Source: a virus. Taken from it: a stretch of DNA of 64,000 bases. Where the stretch lies: positions 18,630 to 82,629 of the IMG/VR virus record IMGVR_UViG_3300032053_000009; one strand, written 5' to 3'. The position numbers and the translations under genes are program-made. Of the stretch, positions 23,254-32,843 are shown in pieces. Position 1 is the stretch's first letter. The number at the start of each line of letters is the position of its first letter. The notes under the pieces are model-generated. The model was given only the letters and a program-made list of their open reading frames with translations, was not told the origin of the DNA and did no database searches.

Positions 23254-24192
23254 TCACAAAACCTCTAAAAGCAAATATTCGGATGTAGTTGACGAAAACA
23301 ATTCTGCTGCGTGAAACGCTGTCAATGGACTACCCGATACGCTGCTACCAGCAAAATATCCACTATGATTCGATTCCGCTGCAAAACCCAATGCTCCAAT
23401 AACCACCAAGCCGCCAGCCGGATTGCCCGTTTTCCAATTCGTTGAACTAAAAACTGTGGCTGTCGGCACGGCTGCCATTGGCACAAAATAGTGAATTGGA
23501 AATTCGCACGCTGACGTAGATAGAGCTATGCCGATTGCCACATCTTGATTAATTGCCCCGCCACCAAATTTTTGGCAATAACGCAAACACCGTGAAAAAT
23601 TATCAGCAGGTTGCAACGGCACAAATGATAACGATTGGCTACCAACACATAGCATGACATTATCAATATAAATCGTAGCCACATTAACGTCGCTGGAAAT
23701 CATACCGATCTCCAAATATAATTGGCTGGTTGCTGAATAAACAGTTTGCGTGGCGGTCAAGGTCTGCCAGGTATTATCTCCGGTATGATAATCCGACGGA
23801 GTGTTAAAGATACTATCCCGCAATCTGATCTTTGCCGTGTTAGCGACATTGCATTTTATTCTCGCCGACGCCGATACGGTCAAGCCAGCATACGCTGAAG
23901 CGTTTTCCACGAATCCAACAATGCGACACACGGTGGCGCCGCCAACCGCCGTCACGTTCAATTTAAGAGAATATGAACCCTTACCATCAATAATGCTTGA
24001 CTCTTGGCTAATGGTAAATGTTGGAGACCCAATTAGCGACACTTGCCACTTATCTGCCGTGTACGCATTAATGCTTGGATTAGAAAACGATATTCCTCTC
24101 TGCCACACTTCCATTCCTCCATTATTAAGAAGATTGAGAAATGGCGAAAACGCATTTGGATCTAAAGCCCGATTAACTACAGTCGTTCCCAT
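23254..24192 (-). CDS. Tail fibre / receptor-binding protein, variant C-terminus
   Basis: 312 residues from the ATG 24190-24192 (TAATG; GAGGTG in the last codons of the upstream gene). One galactose-binding-like domain (N-G-G-M-E-V-W-Q-R-G ... Y-H-T-G-D-N-T-W-Q) and R-C-L-R-Y-C-Q, then a head unlike the others, ending T-S-E-Y-L-L-L-E-V-L rather than W-T-A-E-V-T. This is the array member whose head looks most recently or most completely exchanged. Confidence 0.82.
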   Translation of the reverse strand: MGTTVVNRALDPNAFSPFLNLLNNGGMEVWQRGISFSNPSINAYTADKWQVSLIGSPTFTISQESSIIDGKGSYSLKLNVTAVGGATVCRIVGFVENASAYAGLTVSASARIKCNVANTAKIRLRDSIFNTPSDYHTGDNTWQTLTATQTVYSATSQLYLEIGMISSDVNVATIYIDNVMLCVGSQSLSFVPLQPADNFSRCLRYCQKFGGGAINQDVAIGIALSTSACEFPIHYFVPMAAVPTATVFSSTNWKTGNPAGGLVVIGALGFAAESNHSGYFAGSSVSGSPLTAFHAAELFSSTTSEYLLLEVL

Positions 24193-26333
24193 TAAGTCAC
24201 CTCGGCTACCCAATTAAATTCTATCGACGCCAGCGGATACGTGGTTTGATCACCTGTACGTGTTAAACCAACATAAAACCCATTTACTCCAACGCCTTTG
24301 CCAGCCGTCCAATTTGCTGTATCGCTGCTACTACTGTTGCCAGTCGTTGCCAAGTGCAACAAAACAACAGAAAGAGATGATAATGTTACCGTTGGCGTCG
24401 CAACTTTCGTGACACGAAACGGAATAGAAAAATAAGCACAGTAATTCACGCCAGCGTTGCGACTAATTGGCTCCACGGTTTCAAATATTGGACTCGACAC
24501 TTCATAATATCGTTGGCACCGAATCAAATCTTGATATGGTGCGACAGGTTGATAAGGAGCTGGTGAAGCGTTTTGCACCACCATCACTGCCGTGGCATCA
24601 ACGTAACACACCGCATTTGGCGCAAAAATCCCAAAAGCCACAGTCGAAGTGCTGTCATCTATAAAAGTTGTGACTGTCAACAAATGCCAATTCCCATCAC
24701 CTGGATGATAAGCGCTTCTATAAATACTTGGTGAGCTGGCTGCTCCTTGTAACAAAATTCCGCAACCATTTGAATTGGAACGAACATAGGCTGAAAACGT
24801 AATAGGCTTTGATCGGTGAGAAGCAGCCGTATCAAAATACTGAATAGCAAATCGAGCATCGTTAAGAACTCCTGTCCCGACCACCGTGCATTGAAAGCGC
24901 ATCGCATATGGACTTTGCGGATCTGGATAGGCTGTTCCAAGCCTACTGATCGTAAACGTTGGCTGAACCGTGGCAGTGTTATATTGATTTGTCCATCGGT
25001 CGGCTGTTTCGGCGCCATTGGCTGGATTGCTAAATGTTGTACCTCGTTGCCACCATAAAAATCCGCCATTGTCAGCCAAGTTATCGACCCCATGCCCGTA
25101 CTGAGTATAAAATGAATAGGATCGCATAGAGTCATTGTCTTGGCTTTCAGACACGTATGGAATTGAGACAGGTCCAATATTTGCTATTGCGTTATCGACA
25201 TAGACAACGCCTGTGCCAGGTACGTTCACATCATACCAGCCAGCTCTAAAACAAAGATAATTAGCGAGGGCGTAAACAGATAACGTCACCGACAACGTTT
25301 CCCATCCCCCACCGCCCGAATGCGCATTTGAATATTTAGTCGTGTTTAGATCTGTTATCTGTAATTTGAAACCAGCCAAGGTTGTTTTAACTCGCATCGC
25401 ATAAGAAACGGTACGATTACGAAACGAATTTCCATAAGTGGTTTGTATGATGCCAGCTTGCGTGGTTCCAGATCCAGCGCTGGTGACGCTAATATACAGC
25501 GCATTACGACCCGTCAATGGATCGAAATTCACTGTCTCTTGACCATAAGTAACAGTCGGAATGGAGCTTGTGGTGGTAGCTTCAGCAACCCACCCATCAG
25601 TGACAGACATATATCCTGATGGCTGTGGATTAACGCAAATATCACCCCGATTCCAAATTTCAAAACCGCCATTAATAAGAATGTTTCGAGTGTTCCCTTG
25701 AACAATAGACGAGTATCCCGTCTTCAACAATTCAACTTCAGCATGATCAGGCTCAAAAGTCGGAATTGTAGCGCCCAACATCAACATGGCCGAATCAACA
25801 TAAAATATTCCATTAGCTGGCGCAGCTCCGCCCGCCGTAGAATCAAAACCGACATGGACAGATAACCCAACTCCGCCAGGCGTAAATTTTACGCTTAGGG
25901 TCTGCCAAGTGTTATCGCCAGTATGGGCAGTGGACAAAATGGTTCCGCCAGACCAAAACGCCATCACACACACTCCGGCAACATTGCTTTTTACCCGCAT
26001 CGAAAGAGAAAGCTGTTTTCCATTCAAAGAAGCAGAATTGTTGGAAGTAATAGGAGTTTGACCAACACGCAAACGTGTTCCGCTGCCAGCGTTGGTGATA
26101 TTGACTTTCATGGAATAAGCGCCATTGTCAATAGTGGTTGCTTCCTGAGAAATCGTATACGCCGTTACGCCAACTACTCGTACTGCCCACCCATCGGCTG
26201 CGTTTTGCTGATCAGGAGGATTGGTGAAAAGTGTCCCACCATTCCATTGTTCAAACCCGCCATTGGTTAAGAGGTTCTGATATGGGCTATTGACCGGATC
26301 TAACGCTCTTGATGGTACGAATGTCTCACTCAT
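24192..26333 (-). CDS. Tail fibre with three NGGFE domains
   Basis: 713 residues from the ATG 26331-26333 (GAGGAT upstream; the 19 extra codons of the longer frame lie inside the previous gene). Three galactose-binding-like domains are marked by N-G-G-F-E-Q-W-N, N-G-G-F-E-I-W-N-R-G and N-G-G-F-L-W-W-Q-R-G. Each carries the A-H/Y-H-x-G-D/G-x-W motif. The C-terminal head of about 100 residues ends F-N-W-V-A-E-V-T. It is the second triple-domain fibre and is only distantly similar to the one at 19283-21367, suggesting separate or old triplications. Confidence 0.85.
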   Translation of the reverse strand: MSETFVPSRALDPVNSPYQNLLTNGGFEQWNGGTLFTNPPDQQNAADGWAVRVVGVTAYTISQEATTIDNGAYSMKVNITNAGSGTRLRVGQTPITSNNSASLNGKQLSLSMRVKSNVAGVCVMAFWSGGTILSTAHTGDNTWQTLSVKFTPGGVGLSVHVGFDSTAGGAAPANGIFYVDSAMLMLGATIPTFEPDHAEVELLKTGYSSIVQGNTRNILINGGFEIWNRGDICVNPQPSGYMSVTDGWVAEATTTSSIPTVTYGQETVNFDPLTGRNALYISVTSAGSGTTQAGIIQTTYGNSFRNRTVSYAMRVKTTLAGFKLQITDLNTTKYSNAHSGGGGWETLSVTLSVYALANYLCFRAGWYDVNVPGTGVVYVDNAIANIGPVSIPYVSESQDNDSMRSYSFYTQYGHGVDNLADNGGFLWWQRGTTFSNPANGAETADRWTNQYNTATVQPTFTISRLGTAYPDPQSPYAMRFQCTVVGTGVLNDARFAIQYFDTAASHRSKPITFSAYVRSNSNGCGILLQGAASSPSIYRSAYHPGDGNWHLLTVTTFIDDSTSTVAFGIFAPNAVCYVDATAVMVVQNASPAPYQPVAPYQDLIRCQRYYEVSSPIFETVEPISRNAGVNYCAYFSIPFRVTKVATPTVTLSSLSVVLLHLATTGNSSSSDTANWTAGKGVGVNGFYVGLTRTGDQTTYPLASIEFNWVAEVT

Positions 26334-26340
26334 TTTATCC

Positions 26341-27825
26341 TCACGACGTTGCCGTCCAATTAAACGCCATACGCACAGGACGTTGCCCACCTATGGTCTT
26401 GCTGGCTCTCAACGAAAAGCCACGCAACAAATGATCGGTGATGCCTAAAAGCAAAGTGTAGGCCGCCACAGCGTTTGTTATCCCCAAACCGTCTTCATAG
26501 ATCTGCACGTTCGTTAATGCTATCACGGGCGCCGATGCCTTGACCACATTAAAATCAATGTCATCATCAATATAATAGGTCGTGTCGTCGGAAGCGCCAT
26601 ATTTTGAAAAATCATTGTAACCCACTTCAAAGTATCGCTGGCTCCGATCCCAATCTTCCGCAGGACTGAGCGCTGCGAACGTAAGTGGATCAGTGTTTTG
26701 AACAGCCATAGCGCCATCGACGTAACACGTTTGGCTGGCGTTGATTTCAATCGAAAACGTGAGTGACGTGATCCCAACCGCAGGCGTGCGTGTGACGGAA
26801 AGCGTCTCATATGACCCCGTGCCTGTGTTGGCTGCCGATGACGTGGAGCCATTGCTGTCCGTGATTTTGGCGACAATGCTGGTGGCTGCACCAGGTCGCA
26901 CCCGAATCGTGAACGCCACCGCACGATTCTGATAATCCAAATAGTTTTCAATGGTCTGCGACAGCGATACCACGCCAGACGAAATAGTAACCACAGCCTT
27001 CAATGCCGCAGGCGAGTTGTCAACAAACGTCATCTCTTTTGAAATTGACGCCGTGTTGCTGCCGAGCGCCAGCGTCCAGCGATCTGCGGTAAAGCCATTG
27101 GTCGTGAACGCTCCGCCGCCACGCTGCCAAATCGAGAATCCGCCATTGGTAAGAAGATTGATCGCTGCTGAGCCACCCACATTTGAAATCCGAATCTTGT
27201 TACCAACGGTCAGGGTCTCAAGAAGGATATTGGTGCCGCCCTCCAAGCTAACGTTATCGGTCAACGTCAGTCCGCCCACTTGGGCTAACGTTTTAACCAC
27301 TTGACCAGAAGCTATCTTGTCAGAGGTGACGGCATTCACAGCCAATTTTGAATTGGTAATGGCTGAATCAGAAACGTCTGTTTGAACAATGGTTCCAGGG
27401 GCGATTTTGTCAGATGTGACCGAATCGGGCGCCAGCTTGATGTTGGTGATGGCATAGTTTTCAATCTGGGTAATTCCCACCGCTCCGGTCGCCAGCTTGG
27501 ATTGAATTACAGCGGTGTCAGAAATGTTCGTGCTCGTGACAGCATTCACCGCCAACTTCGGATTAGTAACAGCCGAGTTTGACAGCTCAAGAGTATCGAC
27601 AGCGCTGGGCGCTATGTCAACGGCAATAACTGTCCCGTCAGCGATCTTGTCCGACGTAACGGAACTGGGAGCCAGCTTATCGTTGGTGACAGCCAGATCT
27701 CTAATCTTGCCCGTGATAACGGATTGGTCTTCAAGCTGTGTCAGACCAACCGCACCGTTAGCGATAACGGGCTGCGTTACCGATTGGCTGGCGTACTCTT
27801 GTGTTTGAACAAATGTTCTGGACAT
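26341..27825 (-). CDS. Tail fibre: beta-repeat shaft plus NGGFE domain
   Basis: 494 residues; AAGAGGT follows the upstream stop codon and precedes the ATG. Residues 1-190 are shaft repeats of the form A-V-T-x-x-K-L/I-A-x-x-A-V, also present in the 1,406-residue fibre next door. Residues 225-395 are one galactose-binding-like domain (N-G-G-F-S-I-W-Q-R-G-G). The C-terminal head ends A-F-N-W-T-A-T-S. The N-terminus M-S-R-T-F-V-Q-T is nearly the same as that of the neighbouring long fibre (M-S-R-T-F-I-Q-T), so both may attach to the same baseplate site. Confidence 0.85.
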   Translation of the reverse strand: MSRTFVQTQEYASQSVTQPVIANGAVGLTQLEDQSVITGKIRDLAVTNDKLAPSSVTSDKIADGTVIAVDIAPSAVDTLELSNSAVTNPKLAVNAVTSTNISDTAVIQSKLATGAVGITQIENYAITNIKLAPDSVTSDKIAPGTIVQTDVSDSAITNSKLAVNAVTSDKIASGQVVKTLAQVGGLTLTDNVSLEGGTNILLETLTVGNKIRISNVGGSAAINLLTNGGFSIWQRGGGAFTTNGFTADRWTLALGSNTASISKEMTFVDNSPAALKAVVTISSGVVSLSQTIENYLDYQNRAVAFTIRVRPGAATSIVAKITDSNGSTSSAANTGTGSYETLSVTRTPAVGITSLTFSIEINASQTCYVDGAMAVQNTDPLTFAALSPAEDWDRSQRYFEVGYNDFSKYGASDDTTYYIDDDIDFNVVKASAPVIALTNVQIYEDGLGITNAVAAYTLLLGITDHLLRGFSLRASKTIGGQRPVRMAFNWTATS

Positions 27826-27835
27826 TATTTACCTC

Positions 27836-30800
27836 TTAGTAAATCCCGCTTGCCACGATTCGACTCGAACCCGATGGCGCAAACGTAAATGTCACTGACA
27901 ACTGATTGGTCAGATAGGCTGCCGTGTAGTCATTACCTACCCCTGAATATCTTAAAACACCATTGATAAATACCGATTCCTGCCCGCTCACGGGCGTCCC
28001 AGGAACAGTGAAGGCAAAGAATGTGGTGATGCCGTCCGGCGCACTCACCGGAGAAACATTGGTGTAATGGTGATGGACAGAAGCGAAAACGCTTGGCTCC
28101 AATTGTGTCAAGCCAACCGCTCCATCTGCAATCTTTGGCTGCGTCACCGCCTGATCACGAATCAACGTAGTGATGATGGCTTGCGATTCGATCTGCGTCA
28201 GCCCTACCGCTCCATTGGCAATTTTGCCTTGGGTGACGTTCAGATTCCTAATGGCAGCCGTGGTAACGGATTGATTTTCAAGCTGGGTCAATCCCACAGC
28301 ACCAACAGAAATCTTGGTTTGCGTCACGGCTGAATCGCTGATATTGGTTGACGTGACCGCATTAACGGACAGTTTTGGATTGGTCACAGACGAATCAGAA
28401 AGCTGAAGTGTGTCAATAGCGTTCGCTGCCACCTTTGGATTGGTGATGGCGCCATCTCTGATCAAACCTGTAATAATGGCCTGGCTTTCAATTTGTGTCA
28501 GCCCCACGGCGCCCGCAGCAATTTTAGAATTGGTGACAGCGCTGTCGCTGATATTGGTTGAGGTGACTGCGTTCACTGCCAGTTTTGGATTCGTCACGGC
28601 TGAGTTGGACAGCTCTAAGGTGTCCACTGCCCCAGGCGCTATGTCAACCGCAATCACAGTGCCATCAGCAATTTTATCGGTTGTGACCGAGTTAGGAGCC
28701 AGTTTGATATTTGTGACCGCATAATCACGCAGCAAAGACTCAACAATGGCCTGAAGCTCAATTTGAGTCGTCCCAACGGCTGCGTTAGCAATTTTTGGCT
28801 GCGTCACAGCTTGATTTTGGATTCCGTTGGTGTTGACTAAATTCCAAGCCAGATTACCGCTCCCATCATTTTGCGGGAACGTATCGGATAACCCCTGCAC
28901 GGCAGGCACAGTTATCGGATATGGCGTTACAGACGCAGGCGCTTTGACTGAAACGGCGCTGGTGCCGACGCCGCTCTGTTGCAAGTTCAAACTGCCTTTC
29001 AGATTCACGTCCTGAACAGGCTTGCTTGGCGAGCCGATGCTGCGAGTATTGCCCGTGTCGGGCGTCAGGTCTTGATTGAAGGCGACATTGGTTAGATTGT
29101 TAAGCGTCGTAGAAGCCTTGGCGTTCAATTGATCCTGAACGTTGCTGGATATTGTCGATAGATAGGATGATTGCGTGGCGGTCAAATGATAACGTTCGTC
29201 GCCAGCTCCGCCTTGCAACCCAGCCAAATCATTGTGGCGAGTAACAAGCGGTGTGTGAATGTGGGAATAATGAAGCGTGCCGTCATGCGTTTGGCTAACG
29301 GTCGTGTTGGAAGTATTGGTTGTTCGTCCATAATACCGAACCGACAATTCATCGGTTAAGCTCAGACCAGTGTAAGCAGGCTGAGCTGTGATAACGTTTT
29401 CAAGCGTAACCGTGGTGTCATTGATTTCGCCCGTCTCTGCCTGAAACAAATAACGATGTACCGAATAAGCAACACCAGATTCACTTACGTACCCGTTTGG
29501 CGTGGCGATAGTGACCACTGAAGATGAAGTCCACCCCGTTATTTGAAACGTCTGTGTCGGCGTTTCCAAATAACCCGCCAGCGTCATGTCTGCATTGGCA
29601 TCTCCGGCAAGGAATGGCGTACCGCCAGTGACAGTAGCTGTTCGACTTGTGCCTGGACCTGCCGATATGGATAACGTGCCCGTGCCAACAAAACGTTTCA
29701 ACACTTGGGCAACAATGGTGGAGACTCCGGCTGTGGTATCAACGTACCTGTAAATATCAAATTCCCAGATACCGCCATCAATTTGAGTGCGACCCAACGC
29801 AGCGGACAAATACCCATCCATGAACCCTGTAGAATTGTTGACCACAACGTTGTCAGAATGTTCAGCATTGGTATTTGGTGCAAATGTTAAAGATGAATTT
29901 CCATCCGATGACGGCGCATCGTCCAAGAAATAAACCACACCAGCGCCAGCCGATGTGTTGACCGGAGTTCCGCTGATCCAATCTGCGCCGTTCCATTGCA
30001 GGACATCATTGACCACAGGCGATATGATGGACACGTCGCTCAATTGCGACAGATTCAAAGACATGACTTCAATACGAACAGCGTTTGAGAGTCCGTCCGT
30101 GGTGACGACAATGGCTGAGCTGCCTTCCAGCTTCACATTGTCAGTCAAAGTAGATTGACCATAAGCACCAAGCGATTTCACAACCTGACCAGATGCAATC
30201 TTCCCGCTCGTGATCGTGGCGTCCAATATCTTTGCGTTCGTCACGGATGAGTTTTGAAGCTCGGTTGTTCCAACGGCATTGGCGGATAACTTGGCTTCGG
30301 TTATGGTTCCATTGGCAATTTTCGCTGCGGTGACTGCCAGATCCCGAAGCTGAGCCGTGTCCACGGCTTGTAATTCGATTTGAGTCAAGCCAACAGCCTG
30401 GTTCCCGATTTTTGGCTGAGTCACGTTCAGATCTCGAATGAGAGTGGTAACGATGGATTGAGGCTCGATCTGAGTCAAACCAACGGCGCCTGCCGCTATT
30501 TTGCTCTGCGTGACTGCCGTATCGCTGATATTCGTGCTCGTCACGGCATTGACCGCCAGTTTTGGATTGGTAACAGCCGAATTGGACAGCTCAAGCGTGT
30601 CCACGGCGCCAGGAGCAATATCAACAGCGATTACGGTTCCGTCCGCAATCTTGTCCGTGGTAACGGAGTTAGCTGCCAGTTTTTGGTTGGTGACGGCGAA
30701 ATCCCTAAGTAAATTGCTGACGATGGCTTGAAGCTCAATTTGCGTGACGCCAACAGCCTCAGCCCCAATTTTGGGCATGGTGACGGCGCCATCACGAAGC

Positions 30801-32056
30801 TCTGGCGTGTCTACAGCCTGGGCTTCGATTTGTGTGATCCCAACCGCTCCGGCTGAAATTTTGGATTGTGAAACAGCGCCATCTCGAATTTTGGTGTTGG
30901 TCACGGCTTGATTCTCAAGCTGAGTCAAGCCCACGGCTGCACTGGCTATTTTGGCTTGGATAACAGCATCGTCTTCAATCTTGGACGTGATAACATTAAA
31001 GTCCGCAATCTTGTCCGTGGTGACGCTTAAATTCGCCAGCTTGTCCGTGGTAACGTTGAGATCACGCAGCGCTACCGTCACAATAGATTGGTCTTCAATT
31101 TGTGTCAGACCGACCGAACCAGACGACATATGAAGTTGAGTGATGGCGTTGATTTGAATCGCCAAACCAGGCACAGACCGTGGCGCCAGCGTGGGAGTGA
31201 TTGTGGTCAGCCCCGTTACGATGTCACGAATTTGAGTCTCAAGCGGCTCCGCCAAATGAGCATTGCCCAAATTGGTCAACACGGGAGTGGTGTAAATGTC
31301 TTTGGAAAGCTGATTGATGTTCAGGACTTCTGTCAGGTCAACCGTGCCGTTGAAGAACTTGTCATCCGCAGCCCACGATTCATCAACCACGTTAAGGTTA
31401 AAGCGTTGGAGATATTGCCAGTCAATGATGGTCAATCCAGGCGGAATCGGAGTGATAACTTCAGGTCCACCCACAGGTTGAGTATAAAACGTCATTGACC
31501 ATTCGGTTGTGCCTGGATTGGTCACTGACAATCGTCCATAAATTTCTAATGAGTTCGTTACCGCTGGCAATCCCGTGAAGGAGTTGCGAATAGGGCTGTA
31601 GTTCTTTGGTTCATCAACGAGGATACCTTCAGTGACACCGCCCGAATAAGCCGGAATCGTGGTCACGCCAATAATGGTGGTCACGTCAACATTGGTCATG
31701 TTTTGGACAATTTGAGTTTCATTGACCTGAACATAGCCAGTGACTTTTTTATATGTCAAAACGGCTTGTTTGGCTGAGGAGGACAAAGCGGTGTCTATGA
31801 CGGCATTGGGAGCGATAGACGTGCTGATGACAGCACTTGGAGCGATCAAAGCTGAGGTAATGGCGTTCAGCTCAATTTGAGTGGTTCCGACAGCCTGGTT
31901 CGCAATTTTAACTTGCGAGACCGATAGGCTGGCCAGCTTGGAATTGGTAACAGCGGAATCCGTTATGGCTGAGTTCGTGACCGAATTAACAGCCAACTTC
32001 GGCGCTGTTATGTCGCCGTCTTGAAGGTCATCAGTTTGTATAAATGTTCGTGACAT
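27836..32056 (-). CDS. Giant tail fibre with AVTxxKIAxGAVGLTQIE repeats
   Basis: 1,406 residues, GAGGAGA before the ATG. Three repeat zones (about residues 10-95, 300-660 and 1095-1340) consist of short beta-type units alternating A-V-T-x-x-K-I-A-x-G with A-V-G-L-T-Q-I-E-x-Q-A-I. They are separated by globular regions (about 95-300 and 665-1095). The C-terminus is F-I-N-G-V-L-R-Y-S-G ... F-T-F-A-P-S-G-S-S-R-I-V-A-S-G. The repeats suit a trimeric beta-helical shaft. A block of more than 40 residues (from T-T-D-K-I-A-D-G-T to T-S-T-N-I-S-D) occurs twice here and once, nearly unchanged, in the next gene. This is probably the main side fibre. Confidence 0.85.
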   Translation of the reverse strand: MSRTFIQTDDLQDGDITAPKLAVNSVTNSAITDSAVTNSKLASLSVSQVKIANQAVGTTQIELNAITSALIAPSAVISTSIAPNAVIDTALSSSAKQAVLTYKKVTGYVQVNETQIVQNMTNVDVTTIIGVTTIPAYSGGVTEGILVDEPKNYSPIRNSFTGLPAVTNSLEIYGRLSVTNPGTTEWSMTFYTQPVGGPEVITPIPPGLTIIDWQYLQRFNLNVVDESWAADDKFFNGTVDLTEVLNINQLSKDIYTTPVLTNLGNAHLAEPLETQIRDIVTGLTTITPTLAPRSVPGLAIQINAITQLHMSSGSVGLTQIEDQSIVTVALRDLNVTTDKLANLSVTTDKIADFNVITSKIEDDAVIQAKIASAAVGLTQLENQAVTNTKIRDGAVSQSKISAGAVGITQIEAQAVDTPELRDGAVTMPKIGAEAVGVTQIELQAIVSNLLRDFAVTNQKLAANSVTTDKIADGTVIAVDIAPGAVDTLELSNSAVTNPKLAVNAVTSTNISDTAVTQSKIAAGAVGLTQIEPQSIVTTLIRDLNVTQPKIGNQAVGLTQIELQAVDTAQLRDLAVTAAKIANGTITEAKLSANAVGTTELQNSSVTNAKILDATITSGKIASGQVVKSLGAYGQSTLTDNVKLEGSSAIVVTTDGLSNAVRIEVMSLNLSQLSDVSIISPVVNDVLQWNGADWISGTPVNTSAGAGVVYFLDDAPSSDGNSSLTFAPNTNAEHSDNVVVNNSTGFMDGYLSAALGRTQIDGGIWEFDIYRYVDTTAGVSTIVAQVLKRFVGTGTLSISAGPGTSRTATVTGGTPFLAGDANADMTLAGYLETPTQTFQITGWTSSSVVTIATPNGYVSESGVAYSVHRYLFQAETGEINDTTVTLENVITAQPAYTGLSLTDELSVRYYGRTTNTSNTTVSQTHDGTLHYSHIHTPLVTRHNDLAGLQGGAGDERYHLTATQSSYLSTISSNVQDQLNAKASTTLNNLTNVAFNQDLTPDTGNTRSIGSPSKPVQDVNLKGSLNLQQSGVGTSAVSVKAPASVTPYPITVPAVQGLSDTFPQNDGSGNLAWNLVNTNGIQNQAVTQPKIANAAVGTTQIELQAIVESLLRDYAVTNIKLAPNSVTTDKIADGTVIAVDIAPGAVDTLELSNSAVTNPKLAVNAVTSTNISDSAVTNSKIAAGAVGLTQIESQAIITGLIRDGAITNPKVAANAIDTLQLSDSSVTNPKLSVNAVTSTNISDSAVTQTKISVGAVGLTQLENQSVTTAAIRNLNVTQGKIANGAVGLTQIESQAIITTLIRDQAVTQPKIADGAVGLTQLEPSVFASVHHHYTNVSPVSAPDGITTFFAFTVPGTPVSGQESVFINGVLRYSGVGNDYTAAYLTNQLSVTFTFAPSGSSRIVASGIY

Positions 32057-32068
32057 AATCTCTCCTCA

Positions 32069-32836
32069 TCACATTGGGTTATAGCTGGCCAAGATTTTTG
32101 ATGTCGCCGCCGGAGCGAACGTAAATGAAATCCCATTCACTCCGAACAGGGTATAGTCCTCAGTCGCCCCAGAATTTCGCAATACGCCGTCAACATAAAT
32201 CTCCTCTGAACCAGAAACAAAATTGTCAGGCGTCGTGAACAAGGCATTTAACCCATCAGGCGCTGGTGAAAGCGATTGCCTAAATTTTCTATTAATTGAG
32301 CCACCGTTCACATCAAAAATGAACCTATTATTTGGAGAATCTTGCGTGATAGTGATGTTGGCGCCCTCAATTAAAATGATGTCGCCCTGCAAACCAACGA
32401 TGGCGCCTATAATGGACAAGGTATTGACGCCAGCCGCCACAGAGCCGCCAGGACCTCCCAAGAATGAACGTGAGTCAACAACAGAGATAACGTTCGTTGC
32501 TCCGGTATAAACACGAGCAAGAGGCACAGAAAGAGTTGGAAACCCAGTAGTATTTACGGTGATGACGCCGATGTTGTTGACAAAAATAAAATTGGTCGTG
32601 TTGGCGGTCATCGTCTTCGTGGCTTGACCGAGGAACGGAAACACGGCGCCGCCAATCTGACATTGACCAGGAGCAACGACGACGTTCAGCCCACCGCCCG
32701 ACGTAACCTGCAACGCTATATTGACTGCTGACAGCGAGTCGGCAATATCAAAATTGCGACGTAAAGGAGAGTCCCAATTTTGGTCGCCGTGAGCTGGCTT
32801 TTCGTATCCTGCGTTTGGTGTAAATGTGCTTGCCAT
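32069..32836 (-). CDS. Fibre-associated baseplate protein
   Basis: 255 residues. The N-terminus, F-T-P-N-x-G-Y-E-K-P-A-H-G-D-Q-N-W-D-x-P, is a pattern common in phage tail and fibre-adaptor proteins. The last 60 residues (E-I-Y-V-D-G-V-L-R-N-S-G, F-T-F-A-P-A-A-T-S-K-I-L-A-S-Y) are homologous to the C-terminus of the 1,406-residue fibre encoded just downstream. It may be a short fibre or an adaptor anchoring that fibre. Its ribosome binding site is modest. Confidence 0.7.
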   Translation of the reverse strand: MASTFTPNAGYEKPAHGDQNWDSPLRRNFDIADSLSAVNIALQVTSGGGLNVVVAPGQCQIGGAVFPFLGQATKTMTANTTNFIFVNNIGVITVNTTGFPTLSVPLARVYTGATNVISVVDSRSFLGGPGGSVAAGVNTLSIIGAIVGLQGDIILIEGANITITQDSPNNRFIFDVNGGSINRKFRQSLSPAPDGLNALFTTPDNFVSGSEEIYVDGVLRNSGATEDYTLFGVNGISFTFAPAATSKILASYNPM

Positions 32837-32843
32837 AGTATAG

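Larger units (their letters stand above)
16500..26333 (-). repeat. Array of homologous fibre genes with repeated gene ends
   Basis: Fibre genes end on near-identical DNA encoding W-T/V-A-E-V-T: GCAGAGGTAACATAA or GCAGAGGTAACTTAATG and variants, at 16500, 19283, 21367, 22293 and 24192. TACGTGGTTTGATC-type blocks are repeated on the plus strand about 50 bases further in at the 21.4, 22.3 and 24.2 kb copies. These short direct repeats could support exchange of heads between genes. Confidence 0.7.
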
